A stretch of DNA of 64,000 bases from Variovorax boronicumulans (GTDB lineage: Bacteria; Pseudomonadota; Gammaproteobacteria; Burkholderiales; Burkholderiaceae_C). Where the stretch lies: assembly GCF_030812215.1 (NCBI RefSeq), contig NZ_JAUSSG010000005.1, positions 186,001 to 250,000 on the forward strand. The letters are read 5' to 3'. Both the position numbers and the translations under genes were made by a program. Every line of letters begins with the position of its first letter. Position 1 is the stretch's first letter. Positions 53,731-62,733 of the stretch are shown one piece after another. The notes beneath the pieces were generated by a model, which made no database searches, was not told where the DNA came from, and was given only the letters and a program-made list of their open reading frames with translations.

Positions 53731-55230
53731 CTATTCGATGGCCTTGCCCATATCTTCCACTACTTTCTTCGCATCCCCAAAAACCATCATGGTTTTGTCC
53801 ATGTAGAAGAGCTCGTTGTCCAGGCCTGCGTAGCCCGCGGCCATGGAGCGCTTGTTCACGATGACCGTCTTGGCCTTGTAGGCTTCCAGGATCGGCATGC
53901 CGTAGATCGGGCTGCCCTTGGTGTGCGCGGCAGGGTTCACCACGTCGTTGGCGCCCAGGATGATCGCCACGTCGGCCTGGCCGAACTCGCCGTTGATGTC
54001 TTCCATCTCGAACACCTGGTCGTAGGGCACCTCGGCCTCGGCGAGCAGCACGTTCATGTGGCCGGGCATGCGGCCCGCCACCGGGTGAATGGCGTACTTG
54101 ACGGTGATGCCCTTCTCGGTGAGCTTGGCGGCGAGCTCCTTCACCGCATGCTGCGCGCGTGCGACGGCCAGGCCGTAGCCCGGCACGATCACCACGGTCT
54201 CGGCATTGCCGAGCACGAAGGCCGCGTCGTCGGCGCTGCCGGTCTTCACCGGGCGCTGCTCCTTGGCCGCGCCGCTGTCCGTGGACGCCTCGCCGCCGAA
54301 GCCGCCCAGGATCACGTTGAAGAACGAGCGGTTCATCGCCTTGCACATGATGTACGAGAGGATGGCGCCCGAAGAGCCCACCAGCGAACCGGCCACGATC
54401 AGCATCGCGTTGTTCAGGCTGAAGCCGATGCCTGCGGCCGCCCAGCCCGAGTAGCTGTTGAGCATCGACACCACCACCGGCATGTCGGCCCCGCCGATCG
54501 GGATGATGATGAGCACGCCCATCACGAAGGCCAGCGCCAGCATCGCGAAGAATGCGGGCCAGCTTTCGGTGAAGACGAACACCAGGCCCAGGCCGACCGT
54601 GGCCAGGCCCAGCACGAGGTTCAGCATGTGCTGGCCCGAGAACTGCACCGGCGCGCCCTGGAACAGACGGAACTTGTACTTGCCCGAGAGCTTGCCGAAG
54701 GCGATGACCGAGCCGCTGAAGGTGATGGCGCCGATGGCCGCACCCAGGAACAGTTCGAGCCGGTTGCCCGCGGGAATGGCGTAGCGCACGAAGCCGTCGA
54801 GAACGACCGCGCCGTCCGGCGTCTGCGCGCCGATGAGCGCGGCCACGGGCGCGGCGGTGATGCCGAAGGCCCAGGGCTCGGCCACGGCGGCCACGCCGAT
54901 GAAGACCGCGGCCAGGCCGATCATGCTGTGCATGAAGGCGACCAGTTCGGGCATCTTGGTCATCTCGACCTTGTTGGCCATGAAGGCCCCCAGGCCGCCG
55001 CCGATCACCACGGCCGCCAGCACCCATGCGAGGCCGGTGCCGAAGTCGACGTTGAGCGAACGCGCCTGTCCATGGATCAGCGCGATGGTCGTGAGCACGG
55101 CGATCGCCATGCCGGTCATGCCGAAGATGTTGCCGCGGATCGAGGTGGTGGGATGCGACAGCCCCTTCAGGGCCTGGATGAAGCAGACGCTGGCAACGAG
55201 GTACAGCAGCGTGACGAGGTTCATGCTCAC
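53731..55230 (-). CDS. pntB: NAD(P) transhydrogenase beta subunit
   Basis: 499 residues. The membrane half has about nine helices with [22 protein letters not shown] and [28 protein letters not shown]. The C-terminal NADP(H)-binding domain III has [37 protein letters not shown] and [10 protein letters not shown]. With PntAA and PntAB it couples proton influx to NADPH formation. The start is the GTG at 55230, overlapping the pntAB stop (GTGA) and properly spaced from AAGGAG; an ATG two codons later is an alternative. Confidence 0.95.
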   Translation of the reverse strand: MSMNLVTLLYLVASVCFIQALKGLSHPTTSIRGNIFGMTGMAIAVLTTIALIHGQARSLNVDFGTGLAWVLAAVVIGGGLGAFMANKVEMTKMPELVAFMHSMIGLAAVFIGVAAVAEPWAFGITAAPVAALIGAQTPDGAVVLDGFVRYAIPAGNRLELFLGAAIGAITFSGSVIAFGKLSGKYKFRLFQGAPVQFSGQHMLNLVLGLATVGLGLVFVFTESWPAFFAMLALAFVMGVLIIIPIGGADMPVVVSMLNSYSGWAAAGIGFSLNNAMLIVAGSLVGSSGAILSYIMCKAMNRSFFNVILGGFGGEASTDSGAAKEQRPVKTGSADDAAFVLGNAETVVIVPGYGLAVARAQHAVKELAAKLTEKGITVKYAIHPVAGRMPGHMNVLLAEAEVPYDQVFEMEDINGEFGQADVAIILGANDVVNPAAHTKGSPIYGMPILEAYKAKTVIVNKRSMAAGYAGLDNELFYMDKTMMVFGDAKKVVEDMGKAIE

Positions 55231-55556
55231 TTGGAGGCTCCTTCTTCGGCCTTGGGAGCGCTCTTCTTGTCCTTCTTCTTGAACATCTCGAGCATCCGCC
55301 GCGTGACGAGGAAGCCGCCGAAGACGTTCACCGCGGCGAGCGCCACGGCCAGCACGCCCATGGTCTTGCCCAGCGGCGTGGTGGTGAGCGCGGCAGCCAG
55401 CATGGCGCCCACGATCACGATCGCCGAGATCGCGTTGGTCACGGCCATCAGCGGCGTGTGCAGCGCGGGGGTGACGGTCCAGACCACGTGGTAGCCCACG
55501 TAGATGGCCAGCACGAAGATGATCAGGTTGATGACTGTGTGGGAAACGGGATCCAT
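55227..55556 (-). CDS. pntAB: NAD(P) transhydrogenase alpha-2 subunit (membrane part)
   Basis: 109 residues with about three helices: [47 protein letters not shown], where [12 protein letters not shown] is the family signature, and an amphipathic KKKDKKSAP tail. It is the membrane portion of the alpha chain, encoded as a separate gene as in Rhodospirillum and many beta-proteobacteria. It lies 24 bp after pntAA and overlaps pntB by 4 bp. Confidence 0.94.
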   Translation of the reverse strand: MDPVSHTVINLIIFVLAIYVGYHVVWTVTPALHTPLMAVTNAISAIVIVGAMLAAALTTTPLGKTMGVLAVALAAVNVFGGFLVTRRMLEMFKKKDKKSAPKAEEGASK

Positions 55557-55580
55557 GGGCTCTTCTCCTCGCGTGTTCGC

Positions 55581-56711
55581 TTACTTCTTCGTGACCTGGC
55601 CGTCCTGCGTGACGCGGCAGGCGGCGACGATGTCGTCTTCGAGGTCGATCTTGAGCGCACCTTCCTTCGTGACGATGAGCTTGAGGAAGTCGAGCACGTT
55701 GCGCGCATAGAGCGCCGATGCGTCGGCTGCCACGAGCGCCGCGAGGTTGGTCTCGCCGACGATGGTCACGCCGTGCTTCACGACCGTCTTGTCGGCTTCC
55801 GACAGCGGGCAGTTGCCGCCGACGCCGCCCGGGCCCTTGCCGGCTGCGATGTCCACGATCACCGAGCCGGGCTTCATGGACTTGACCATGTCCTCGGTGA
55901 TGAGCGTCGGCGCGGCGCGGCCGGGAATGAGCGCGGTGCTGATGACGATGTCGGCCAGCGCCACGCGCTTGGCGACCTCGACCTGTTGGCGTGCGAGCCA
56001 GCTCGGGGGCATCGGCTTGGCGTAGCCGCCGACGCCGACGGCGGCTTCCTTCTCTTCATCGGTGTCGTAGGAGACCTCGATGAATTTGCCGCCCAGCGAT
56101 TCGATCTGCTCCTTGACGCTCGGGCGAACGTCGGAGGCTTCGATGACGGCACCCAGCCGCTTGGCCGTGGCGATCGCCTGCAGTCCCGCCACGCCGACCC
56201 CCAGGATGACGACGCGTGCGGCTTTCACAGTGCCGGCCGCAGTCATGAGCATCGGGAAGAAGCGCTGGTAGCGGTCGGCCGCGATCATCACGGCCTTGTA
56301 GCCGGCGATGTTGGCTTGCGAGGAGAGCACGTCCATGCTCTGGGCGCGGGTGGTGCGCGGCGCGGCTTCGAGGGCGAAGCCGGTGACGCCGGCCGACGCC
56401 AGGCGCTGCAGGCCCGCGGCGTCGAACGGATTGAGCATGCCGATGACGACGGCGCCGGACTTCATCAGCGAAGCCTCGGCATCGCTGGGCGTGCGCACCT
56501 TGAGCACCATGTCGGCTGACAACGCGCCCGCCTGGTCGGTGATTTCCGCGCCGGCGGTCTGGTAAGCCGCATCGGTGACGCTGGCTGCAACGCCGGCCCC
56601 CGACTGAACACGAACGATGTGCCCGGAAGCGACCATTTTCTTCACCGTTTCGGGTGTGACGGCCACTCGGGTTTCGCCAGCCGCGGTTTCGGCAGGCACG
56701 CCTATCAGCAT
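55581..56711 (-). CDS. pntAA: NAD(P) transhydrogenase alpha-1 subunit
   Basis: 376 residues, soluble NAD(H)-binding domain I. MLIGVPAETAAGETRVAVTPETVKKM is the alanine-dehydrogenase/PNT N-terminal block. AARVVILGVGVAGLQAIATAKRLGA is the Rossmann loop and YDTDEEKEAAVGVGGYAKPM the mobile loop. It is the first gene of pntAA-pntAB-pntB. Upstream lies the 428-bp region 56712-57139, shared with the divergent response regulator. ATG 56711 follows an AGGAGA ribosome site. Confidence 0.95.
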   Translation of the reverse strand: MLIGVPAETAAGETRVAVTPETVKKMVASGHIVRVQSGAGVAASVTDAAYQTAGAEITDQAGALSADMVLKVRTPSDAEASLMKSGAVVIGMLNPFDAAGLQRLASAGVTGFALEAAPRTTRAQSMDVLSSQANIAGYKAVMIAADRYQRFFPMLMTAAGTVKAARVVILGVGVAGLQAIATAKRLGAVIEASDVRPSVKEQIESLGGKFIEVSYDTDEEKEAAVGVGGYAKPMPPSWLARQQVEVAKRVALADIVISTALIPGRAAPTLITEDMVKSMKPGSVIVDIAAGKGPGGVGGNCPLSEADKTVVKHGVTIVGETNLAALVAADASALYARNVLDFLKLIVTKEGALKIDLEDDIVAACRVTQDGQVTKK

Positions 56712-56826
56712 AGAGATCTCCTCAGGGGAAGGGGCAGCACGGAATGCGGGCAGAGCTTACAGCAAGATTACAGATGCTCGTGTCGCAAGAATGTCGCAAC
56801 GAATTTGCCTGCCAAGCCCCATGCAT

Positions 56827-56855
56827 GCTATCGATATAGCTATTCAATTTATAGC
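56827..56855. repeat. Two overlapping GCTAT/ATAGC palindromes upstream of pntAA
   Basis: GCTAT-CGAT-ATAGC (56827-56840) and GCTAT-TCAATTT-ATAGC (56839-56855) share their central bases. This A+T-rich double hairpin lies 116 bp upstream of the pntAA start on the minus strand. It resembles a short dispersed repeat of Comamonadaceae, and a related form lies in proA at 14815-14831. It may be a processing or nucleoid-binding site. Confidence 0.5.
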
Positions 56856-57024
56856 AACTTCGGGTATTTGCGGGTCAGAGCCGGCAGTCTCGCCCGAAGC
56901 CCCGGCCGGCGTCTTGACCCCGATCAAGAACCCACGGATCAATACCAATGCGTAAACGCCGAGTGAGCGAATAACAGCATTTGTATTTAACTGTAGTCAA
57001 CTATGTTTAGCTTGAGCTCGAAAA

Positions 57025-57037
57025 ACGCAATTTGCGT
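57025..57037. promoter_or_regulatory. ACGCAA-T-TTGCGT palindrome in the low-G+C leader of the response regulator
   Basis: A perfect 6-1-6 palindrome sits 103 bp upstream of the response-regulator ATG, within 56950-57070, the most A+T-rich stretch of the window. The 428-bp region 56712-57139 otherwise holds the pntAA leader, the GCTAT/ATAGC repeats and a GGGAGGAAAAGGGG ribosome site before 57140. The palindrome may be an operator for this gene. Confidence 0.45.
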
Positions 57038-57139
57038 GCATTAGTTGCAATCTCTATTTTTTACGTCAGACGCAGATAGATACACTTCCTGTCAATCGTC
57101 CGCTCACTGAGGCTGGCGAAGGGAGGAAAAGGGGATGGA

Positions 57140-57844
57140 ATGCGAATTGCCGTACTGGACAACGGGGCGGAACAGCTCAAGTTGATCAACCACACCATGG
57201 CGGGACTCGGGCACGAGTCCCACATGTACACCGAAGGAAGAACGCTGCTGCAGTCCTTGCGCAGGCAGACCTTCGACTTGTTGATCCTCGATTGGAGTCT
57301 TCCGGATATCAAGGGGCTCGATGTGGTGAAGGCCATCCGGCACGAACTCAAGAGCCGGTTGCCCATACTTTTCGTGACCGACAGGCGCGATGAAGCCGAC
57401 ATGGTCGAGGCCCTCAACAGCGGCGCCGACGACTTCATGGCCAAGCCCATCCGGGCAGGCGAACTCGAAGCCCGCGTCACCGCACTGCTGCGCCGGTCCT
57501 ACCCCGCGAAGCACGAGTCCGAACTGGTTTTCGGCCCATACCACTTCTATCCGCCTTCGCGCATGCTGAAGGTCCGGGGCAAGCTGGTCGAACTGAAGAA
57601 CCGCGAGTACGAGCTGGCGCTCTTCCTGTTCCAGAACCTCGGTCGGCTGCTCTCGCGTGAGCACCTGCACGAGGCGGTGTGGGGGCTGGGCGTCGAGGCG
57701 CTCTCGCGCTCGCTAGATACCCACGTGTCGCGCCTGCGAACCAAGCTCGATCTTCGCCCCGCGAACGGCTTCCTGCTGCTGGCCATCTATGGGCTGGGCT
57801 ACCGGCTTGAAACGATCGAAGCGAACACCCTGCCCCCGCGATGA
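57140..57844 (+). CDS. OmpR/PhoB-family response regulator (orphan)
   Basis: 234 residues. The receiver domain has the phospho-acceptor Asp51 in LLILDWSLPDIKGL, with Thr80 and Lys102 (FMAKP) completing the switch; the acidic pocket has only Asp7 (VLDNGAEQ). The C-terminal winged helix has KLVELKNREYELALFLFQNLGRLLSREHLHEAVWG and RSLDTHVSRLRTKL, the DNA-recognition helix. No histidine kinase is adjacent. It lies behind a long A+T-rich leader with a palindrome, suggesting transferred or heavily regulated DNA. Its target genes are unknown; the DUF4019-like gene downstream may be one. Confidence 0.9.
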   Translation: MRIAVLDNGAEQLKLINHTMAGLGHESHMYTEGRTLLQSLRRQTFDLLILDWSLPDIKGLDVVKAIRHELKSRLPILFVTDRRDEADMVEALNSGADDFMAKPIRAGELEARVTALLRRSYPAKHESELVFGPYHFYPPSRMLKVRGKLVELKNREYELALFLFQNLGRLLSREHLHEAVWGLGVEALSRSLDTHVSRLRTKLDLRPANGFLLLAIYGLGYRLETIEANTLPPR

Positions 57845-57935
57845 CACCCGGCGCAGCGTGGCGCCAACCCGACAGGCGGGGAATCTCCGCCCGGCTACAG
57901 TCTCCAACTGCACTCCCGCAACAAGGAAAGAGACG

Positions 57936-58376
57936 ATGAACCGCATGACCCGGCTGCTGGTCTCCGCCGCACTGCTCTGGAGCAGCTTCACCGGCCTGGC
58001 GGCCGCGCAGGACATCGTGGAGCCCAGCGACATGGTGCGCGGCGGCATGCAGGCGATCCAGATGATCGACCAGGGCAAGGCCGGCGAACTGTGGGACGGC
58101 GCCACGCCGGCCACCCGCAAGCGCGTGACCCGCGCCGATTTCACCGGCCAGGTCGCCAAGAGCCGCGCCTCGCTCGGCGCGCCCCAGCAGCGCACCTGGG
58201 TGGCGGTCAACCGCCAGGTCGTGGCCGATGCCGACGCGGACACCGCCGGCCAGTACGTCAGCGTCGAATACGAGACCCGCTTCGCCAACAAGTCCGACGG
58301 CACCCTGCGCGAACTCGTGAGCTTTCACCTCGACCGCGACCGCACCTGGCGCTTCAGCGGCTACGTGCTGCGCTAG
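57936..58376 (+). CDS. Secreted DUF4019-like protein
   Basis: 146 residues from the ATG at 57936 (ribosome site AAGGAAAGAG). A Sec signal peptide is cleaved after AAA (about residue 24). The mature part has GELWDGATPATRKRVTRADFTGQVAKSRASLG, then GQYVSVEYETRFANKSDGTLRELVSFHLDRDRTWRFSGYVLR. Those match the DUF4019 layout: a helix followed by an NTF2-like sheet with a terminal W-R-x-x-G-Y. The function of the family is unknown. The nudix gene starts 6 bp after its stop. Confidence 0.75.
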   Translation: MNRMTRLLVSAALLWSSFTGLAAAQDIVEPSDMVRGGMQAIQMIDQGKAGELWDGATPATRKRVTRADFTGQVAKSRASLGAPQQRTWVAVNRQVVADADADTAGQYVSVEYETRFANKSDGTLRELVSFHLDRDRTWRFSGYVLR

Positions 58377-58382
58377 CCAGGC

Positions 58383-58880
58383 ATGGCCGCGCGCTGGAAG
58401 CCCAACGTCACCGTCGCCGCGGTGATCGAGCAGGACGGCCGCTTCCTGCTGGTCGAGGAGCAGACCCCCGACGGCCTCATGCTCAACACGCCCGCCGGCC
58501 ATCTCGATCCGGGCGAATCGCCGGCCGAAGGGTGCATCCGCGAAACGCTCGAGGAAACCGCCCATCGTTTCACTCCCACGGCGCTCGTCGGCATCTACAT
58601 GGCGCGCTCGCGCCCGAAGGCCGAGCGGGGAGAAGACGTGACCTACATGCGCTTCGCTTTCGCCGGCGTGCTCGGCGCGAAAGAAGAAGGCCGCGCGCTA
58701 GACGAAGGCATCGTGCGCACGCTGTGGATGACGCCCGACGAAATCCGCGCCAGCGTGGCGCGGCATCGCAGCCCGTTGCTGCTGCAGTGCGTCGAAGACT
58801 ACCTGGCCGGCCAGCGCCACCCGCTCGCACTGGTCCACATCGACGAATCGGTGCGGACCCCGCCGCCGGTCAAACGATGA
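58383..58880 (+). CDS. nudJ: Nudix hydrolase, NudJ-like phosphatase
   Basis: 165 residues. The Nudix box runs from Gly39 through Glu45 to R53-E54-x2-E57-E58 ([21 protein letters not shown]), with Ala60 instead of the usual glycine. The start ([22 protein letters not shown]) and end ([19 protein letters not shown]) resemble E. coli NudJ, which hydrolyses nucleoside di/triphosphates and HMP-PP. In E. coli nudJ precedes mnmA on the same strand; here the two converge and overlap by 11 bp, so adjacency is kept but orientation is not. Confidence 0.83.
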   Translation: MAARWKPNVTVAAVIEQDGRFLLVEEQTPDGLMLNTPAGHLDPGESPAEGCIRETLEETAHRFTPTALVGIYMARSRPKAERGEDVTYMRFAFAGVLGAKEEGRALDEGIVRTLWMTPDEIRASVARHRSPLLLQCVEDYLAGQRHPLALVHIDESVRTPPPVKR

Positions 58881-59970
58881 CGCCGCCCCCGAGGCAGCGC
58901 TCGCCGTCATAGAGCACGGCCGACTGTCCCGGCGTCACAGCCCATTGCGGCGCGCCGAAGCGCAGGCTGAAAGCGCCATTCGCACCATCGGACAGCTCGC
59001 ATCCCGCATCGGCTTGCCGATAGCGCGCCTTCGAACCATAACTGCCCGGCGCCGGCGCCTCGCCTGACACCCAGCTCGCATCGTCCGCGTTCAGCGCCGA
59101 CGACAGCAGCCACGGATGGTCGTGCCCCTGCACCACCCACAGCGTGTTCTTCTCGACATCCTTGCGCGCCACGAACCACGGCGAATGGTCGCCCGAGCCG
59201 CGCTGCGCGCCCTTCTCCTTGACGCCGCCGATGCCCAGCCCCTGCCGCTGCCCCAGCGTGTAGAAGCTCAGGCCCTGGTGCTCGCCGAGCTTGCGGCCGC
59301 GGTCGTCCTTGATCGGCCCCGGCTCCTTGGAGATGTAGCGGTTCAGGAAGTCGCGGAACGGCCGCTCGCCGATGAAGCAGATGCCGGTCGAGTCCTTCTT
59401 CTTCGCGTTGGGCAGGCCGATTTCCTCGGCGATGCGGCGCACCTCGGTCTTGTGCAGCTCGCCGACCGGGAACAGCGTCTTGGACAGCTGCGCCTGGTTC
59501 AGGCGGTGCAGGAAATAGCTCTGGTCCTTGGAGGGGTCGAGCCCCTTGAGCAGTTCGTGCCGGCCGGTGGCCTCGTTCAGTCGCACCCGCGCATAGTGGC
59601 CGGTTGCGATCTTTTCGGCGCCCAGGCGCATCGCGTGGTCGAGAAAAGCCTTGAACTTGATCTCGGCGTTGCACAGCACGTCGGGGTTCGGCGTGCGACC
59701 CGCCTTGTATTCGCGCAGGAACTCGGCGAATACGCGGTCCTTGTAGTCGGCGGCAAAGTTGACGTGCTCGATCTCGATGCCCAGCACGTCGGCCACGCTG
59801 GCGGCGTCGATGAAGTCGATGTTCGACGAGCAGTACTCGCTGTCGTCGTCGTCTTCCCAGTTCTTCATGAAGATGCCGACCACCTCGTGCCCCTGCTGTT
59901 TGAGCAGGTGCGCGGTGACGGCGGAGTCCACTCCGCCGCTCAGTCCGACCACGATCCGTTGCTTTGCCAT
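58870..59970 (-). CDS. mnmA: tRNA-specific 2-thiouridylase MnmA
   Basis: 366 residues. The PP-loop LSGGVDSAV (10-18) activates U34, Cys100 ([12 protein letters not shown]) and Cys198 ([12 protein letters not shown]) form the catalytic/persulfide pair, and [12 protein letters not shown] and HTKGQR-like [15 protein letters not shown] are conserved. The C-terminal barrel ends with [16 protein letters not shown]. It thiolates the wobble uridine of Lys, Glu and Gln tRNAs. Spacing to the next minus-strand gene upstream is 66 bp. Confidence 0.96.
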   Translation of the reverse strand: MAKQRIVVGLSGGVDSAVTAHLLKQQGHEVVGIFMKNWEDDDDSEYCSSNIDFIDAASVADVLGIEIEHVNFAADYKDRVFAEFLREYKAGRTPNPDVLCNAEIKFKAFLDHAMRLGAEKIATGHYARVRLNEATGRHELLKGLDPSKDQSYFLHRLNQAQLSKTLFPVGELHKTEVRRIAEEIGLPNAKKKDSTGICFIGERPFRDFLNRYISKEPGPIKDDRGRKLGEHQGLSFYTLGQRQGLGIGGVKEKGAQRGSGDHSPWFVARKDVEKNTLWVVQGHDHPWLLSSALNADDASWVSGEAPAPGSYGSKARYRQADAGCELSDGANGAFSLRFGAPQWAVTPGQSAVLYDGERCLGGGVIV

Positions 59971-60036
59971 AAGCCCGCCATTGTCCCAGCCCTGGGGTAG
60001 CGGCTTCCGGCGTGGGGGAAATGTGCCCTGGCGCCC

Positions 60037-61026
60037 TTAGCGGATGCCCGCCAGCAGCTCGTAGGAGCGCAGCCGCGCCGCATGGTCGAACACCTGCGAC
60101 GTGATCATCAATTCATCGGCCCCGGTGCGGGCGACGAAAGCCTCGACGCCCTTGCGCACCGTCTCGACCGAGCCGACCGCCGAGCACGACAGCACCGAGT
60201 CGAGCAGCGCGTTTTCCGCGGGTCCGATCTTCTGGCGGTAGTTCTCCACCGGCGGCGGCAAGCGGCCGGGGCGGCCGCTGCGCAGGTTGACGAAAGCCTG
60301 TTGCCACGAGGTGGCGCGGAACTCGGCCTCCTCGTCGGTGTCGGCCACGAACACGTTGAAGCCCAGCATCACGTACGGCTTCTTCAGTTGTGCCGACGGC
60401 TTGAAGGTCTCGCGGTAGATCTGGATGGCCTGCATGATCTGCTGCGGCGCGAAGTGCGAGGCAAACGCATAAGGCAGGCCCAGGTGCGCCGCGAGTTGCG
60501 CGCCGAAGGTGCTGGAGCCGAGGATCCACACCGGCACCTCGAGCCCCGCGCCGGGCACGGCCCGCACCGGCTGCTGCGGCGTCTTGGACATGAAATCCAT
60601 CAGCTCGACCACGTCCTGCGGGAACTGGTCGGCATCCGATTCGAGATTGCGCCGCAGCGCGCGCGCTGTGCGCTGGTCCGACCCGGGTGCCCGCCCCAGG
60701 CCCAGGTCGACGCGCCCCGGATACAGCGACTCCAGCGTGCCGAACTGCTCGGCGATGACGAGCGGCGAGTGGTTCGGCAGCATCACGCCGCCGGCGCCGA
60801 TGCGAATGGACGAGGTGCCCGCCCCGATGTACGACAGCAGCACCGCCGTGGCCGCGCTCGCGATACCCGGCATGCCGTGGTGCTCCGCGAGCCAGTAGCG
60901 CGTGTAGCCGAGCTTTTCGCCGTGCTGCGCCAGCGAGAGCGAGTTGCGGAACGACTGCGCGGCGTCGCTGCCCTCGGTGATGGGGGAGAGGTCGAGGATC
61001 GAGAACGGAATCATGGGCGCCATCAT
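60037..61026 (-). CDS. LLM-class flavin-dependent oxidoreductase (YhbW-like)
   Basis: 329 residues. [43 protein letters not shown] and [42 protein letters not shown] are closely patterned on E. coli YhbW, a luciferase-like alkanal monooxygenase homologue. It uses FMNH2 or F420-like flavin with oxygen on an unknown substrate. The first ATG (61026) is used here; the ATG at 61014 ([10 protein letters not shown]) is equally plausible. The zinc-ribbon gene upstream ends 33 bp away on the same strand. Confidence 0.88.
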   Translation of the reverse strand: MMAPMIPFSILDLSPITEGSDAAQSFRNSLSLAQHGEKLGYTRYWLAEHHGMPGIASAATAVLLSYIGAGTSSIRIGAGGVMLPNHSPLVIAEQFGTLESLYPGRVDLGLGRAPGSDQRTARALRRNLESDADQFPQDVVELMDFMSKTPQQPVRAVPGAGLEVPVWILGSSTFGAQLAAHLGLPYAFASHFAPQQIMQAIQIYRETFKPSAQLKKPYVMLGFNVFVADTDEEAEFRATSWQQAFVNLRSGRPGRLPPPVENYRQKIGPAENALLDSVLSCSAVGSVETVRKGVEAFVARTGADELMITSQVFDHAARLRSYELLAGIR

Positions 61027-61059
61027 GGCGCGATCCGTCCAACGCCGCCGCCGCAGGGG

Positions 61060-62733
61060 CTATTCGGTTTGATATAGCGTGGTCACGCTCGCGAAGTCGC
61101 GGCCGTTCTGCTCCACGTTCACCTGGAACGGCACGCTCTCGCCCGGCGCGATGGCCGGCAGGTTGTCGACCAGCTTGAAGCCGGTGAGCTGCCCGTTGCG
61201 GTCGCGCAGGCTCACCCACAGCCGCACCTTGCCGACGATGGCGTTGCCCGGGTTCTTCACGCTGCCGGTGACCTCCACGCTCTTGTAGGTGAAGCGCTGG
61301 CTGAAGTTGAGCAGCACGCTGCCCAGTTCGGCCTTGGTGCCCGTCACCTTCACTTCGAGCGGTTTGCGCGGTCCCGGCAACGCGGCGCGGCGCATCGGCT
61401 TCCATTCGATGCGGGTCGAGGTGAAACGCTCCATGTCCTCCGGCTCCAGGAAGATCGGAAAGCGCTCGCCCGGATAGAGGTACGCCAGTCCCGTGATGTT
61501 CGTCGTGCCATGCGCCTTGCTCCCGCTGAAGCGCGAGATCACGCCGCCCGGCGCGAGCACGATCGCATCGGTGCTGCGGTTCACCAGCTCGCCCAGAAAG
61601 AGCCGCTGCTGAATGTTGTTGCGCCCATCGACCAACGGCAGCAGCTCGAGGTCCTTCGGATCGAAGCGCTCGCTGCCCTCGGCCAGCAGGTCCTCGGTGC
61701 CCAGGCGCAGGTCGGGGTTGAAGTTTTCCGGCCCGGCTGCGGTGCGAATTACCCGGTCGGCGTTGAGCACCGGCGTGCGCGAGCCCGAGGCATCGACGAT
61801 GTTGTAGCCGATGCGGTAGTCCCAGGCTGCGATCGCCGCCCCGCGGCCGAAGCGGGCGACGCTCACGTCCACCGAGGTCTGCGCACCGGGCTTGAGTTCA
61901 GTTGCCTGCGCATAGCCATGGCCGAAGCCGATCACCTGCCCCGCGTCGTCGTACAGCGTGGCCAGCACATCGATGCCGCCGACGATGGCCGCGTCCTTGC
62001 GCGTGTTGTCGATGCGGCCCACCAGCCGCACGCGCTCGCCCTGCTGCACCAGCCGCACGCGCGAGAAAGTCATGCGCGGCCCCTCGACCGCGGTGTAGGG
62101 CTCGGCGAGCTTCTGCACCTGCAGCTCCTGCCGCGTGACATTCTTTCCGTTCGGCATGTCGATCAAGGTGGGCGCGCTCTCGCCCGGCTCCAGCACGAAG
62201 ATCGGCAGCGTCTCGGTGCGCTCGTCGACCTTGCTGTCGCCGTCGTAGTAGGTCGCACGGATGCCCGCGCGCGACAGCGGCTTGCCGGTTTCGTTGCGCG
62301 CCACCACCAACAGCTTGGGTTGTGCCGAACTGCCGCTGCCCACCAGCACCTGCCGCGGCTCGCCCAGCTTCAGGCCGTCCACCGGGATGGTGCGGTCGAC
62401 AAACGCGGCCACCGCGGGCTGCGCACCGTCGGGCTGGCGCGACGCGATCAGCAGCTCGGCGATGCGCGCCACCAGCACCACGGCCAGGACGGCGGCAATG
62501 CCGATGCCGACCTTGCGCAGCATCAGCTTCTGCCGCAACGCCTCCTCGGCCGCGAGCCGCCGGCCCGCCTCGTTCTTGACCTGGTCCAGCACGCGCTCGA
62601 GCCGGTCGGAGACCTTGTCCTCCACCAGCGTGACCGAGCCGCAGTGATCGCAGGTGTATTCGTTCAGGCCGGTGCGCCTGAGCACGCTGCTGCCGCATTC
62701 GCCGCACTTGAGCGTCTGGAGATCGATGGTCAT
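61060..62733 (-). CDS. Membrane-anchored zinc-ribbon protein with beta-sandwich repeats
   Basis: 557 residues. C10xxC13 and C28xxC31 (KCGECGSSVLRR, YTCDHCGSVTL) form an N-terminal zinc ribbon. A charged helix (40-70) and one membrane segment (about 74-96) follow. The large remainder looks like repeated FxLYD-type beta-sandwich modules on the far side of the membrane (VVARNETGKPLSRAGIRATYYDGD, GRIDNTRKDAAIVGGIDVLATLYDDAG and VTGSVKNPGNAIVGKVRLWVSLRDRNG). I do not recognise a function. It overlaps the upstream glycosyltransferase-like gene by 4 bp, so the two are coupled. A role at the cell envelope is inference. Confidence 0.78.
   Translation of the reverse strand: MTIDLQTLKCGECGSSVLRRTGLNEYTCDHCGSVTLVEDKVSDRLERVLDQVKNEAGRRLAAEEALRQKLMLRKVGIGIAAVLAVVLVARIAELLIASRQPDGAQPAVAAFVDRTIPVDGLKLGEPRQVLVGSGSSAQPKLLVVARNETGKPLSRAGIRATYYDGDSKVDERTETLPIFVLEPGESAPTLIDMPNGKNVTRQELQVQKLAEPYTAVEGPRMTFSRVRLVQQGERVRLVGRIDNTRKDAAIVGGIDVLATLYDDAGQVIGFGHGYAQATELKPGAQTSVDVSVARFGRGAAIAAWDYRIGYNIVDASGSRTPVLNADRVIRTAAGPENFNPDLRLGTEDLLAEGSERFDPKDLELLPLVDGRNNIQQRLFLGELVNRSTDAIVLAPGGVISRFSGSKAHGTTNITGLAYLYPGERFPIFLEPEDMERFTSTRIEWKPMRRAALPGPRKPLEVKVTGTKAELGSVLLNFSQRFTYKSVEVTGSVKNPGNAIVGKVRLWVSLRDRNGQLTGFKLVDNLPAIAPGESVPFQVNVEQNGRDFASVTTLYQTE

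Noticed and set aside
51926-55027. 1033-residue minus-strand open frame across fadD and pntB
   Set aside because: It is in another frame over two well-recognised enzymes; composition is Gly/Arg/His-rich low complexity.
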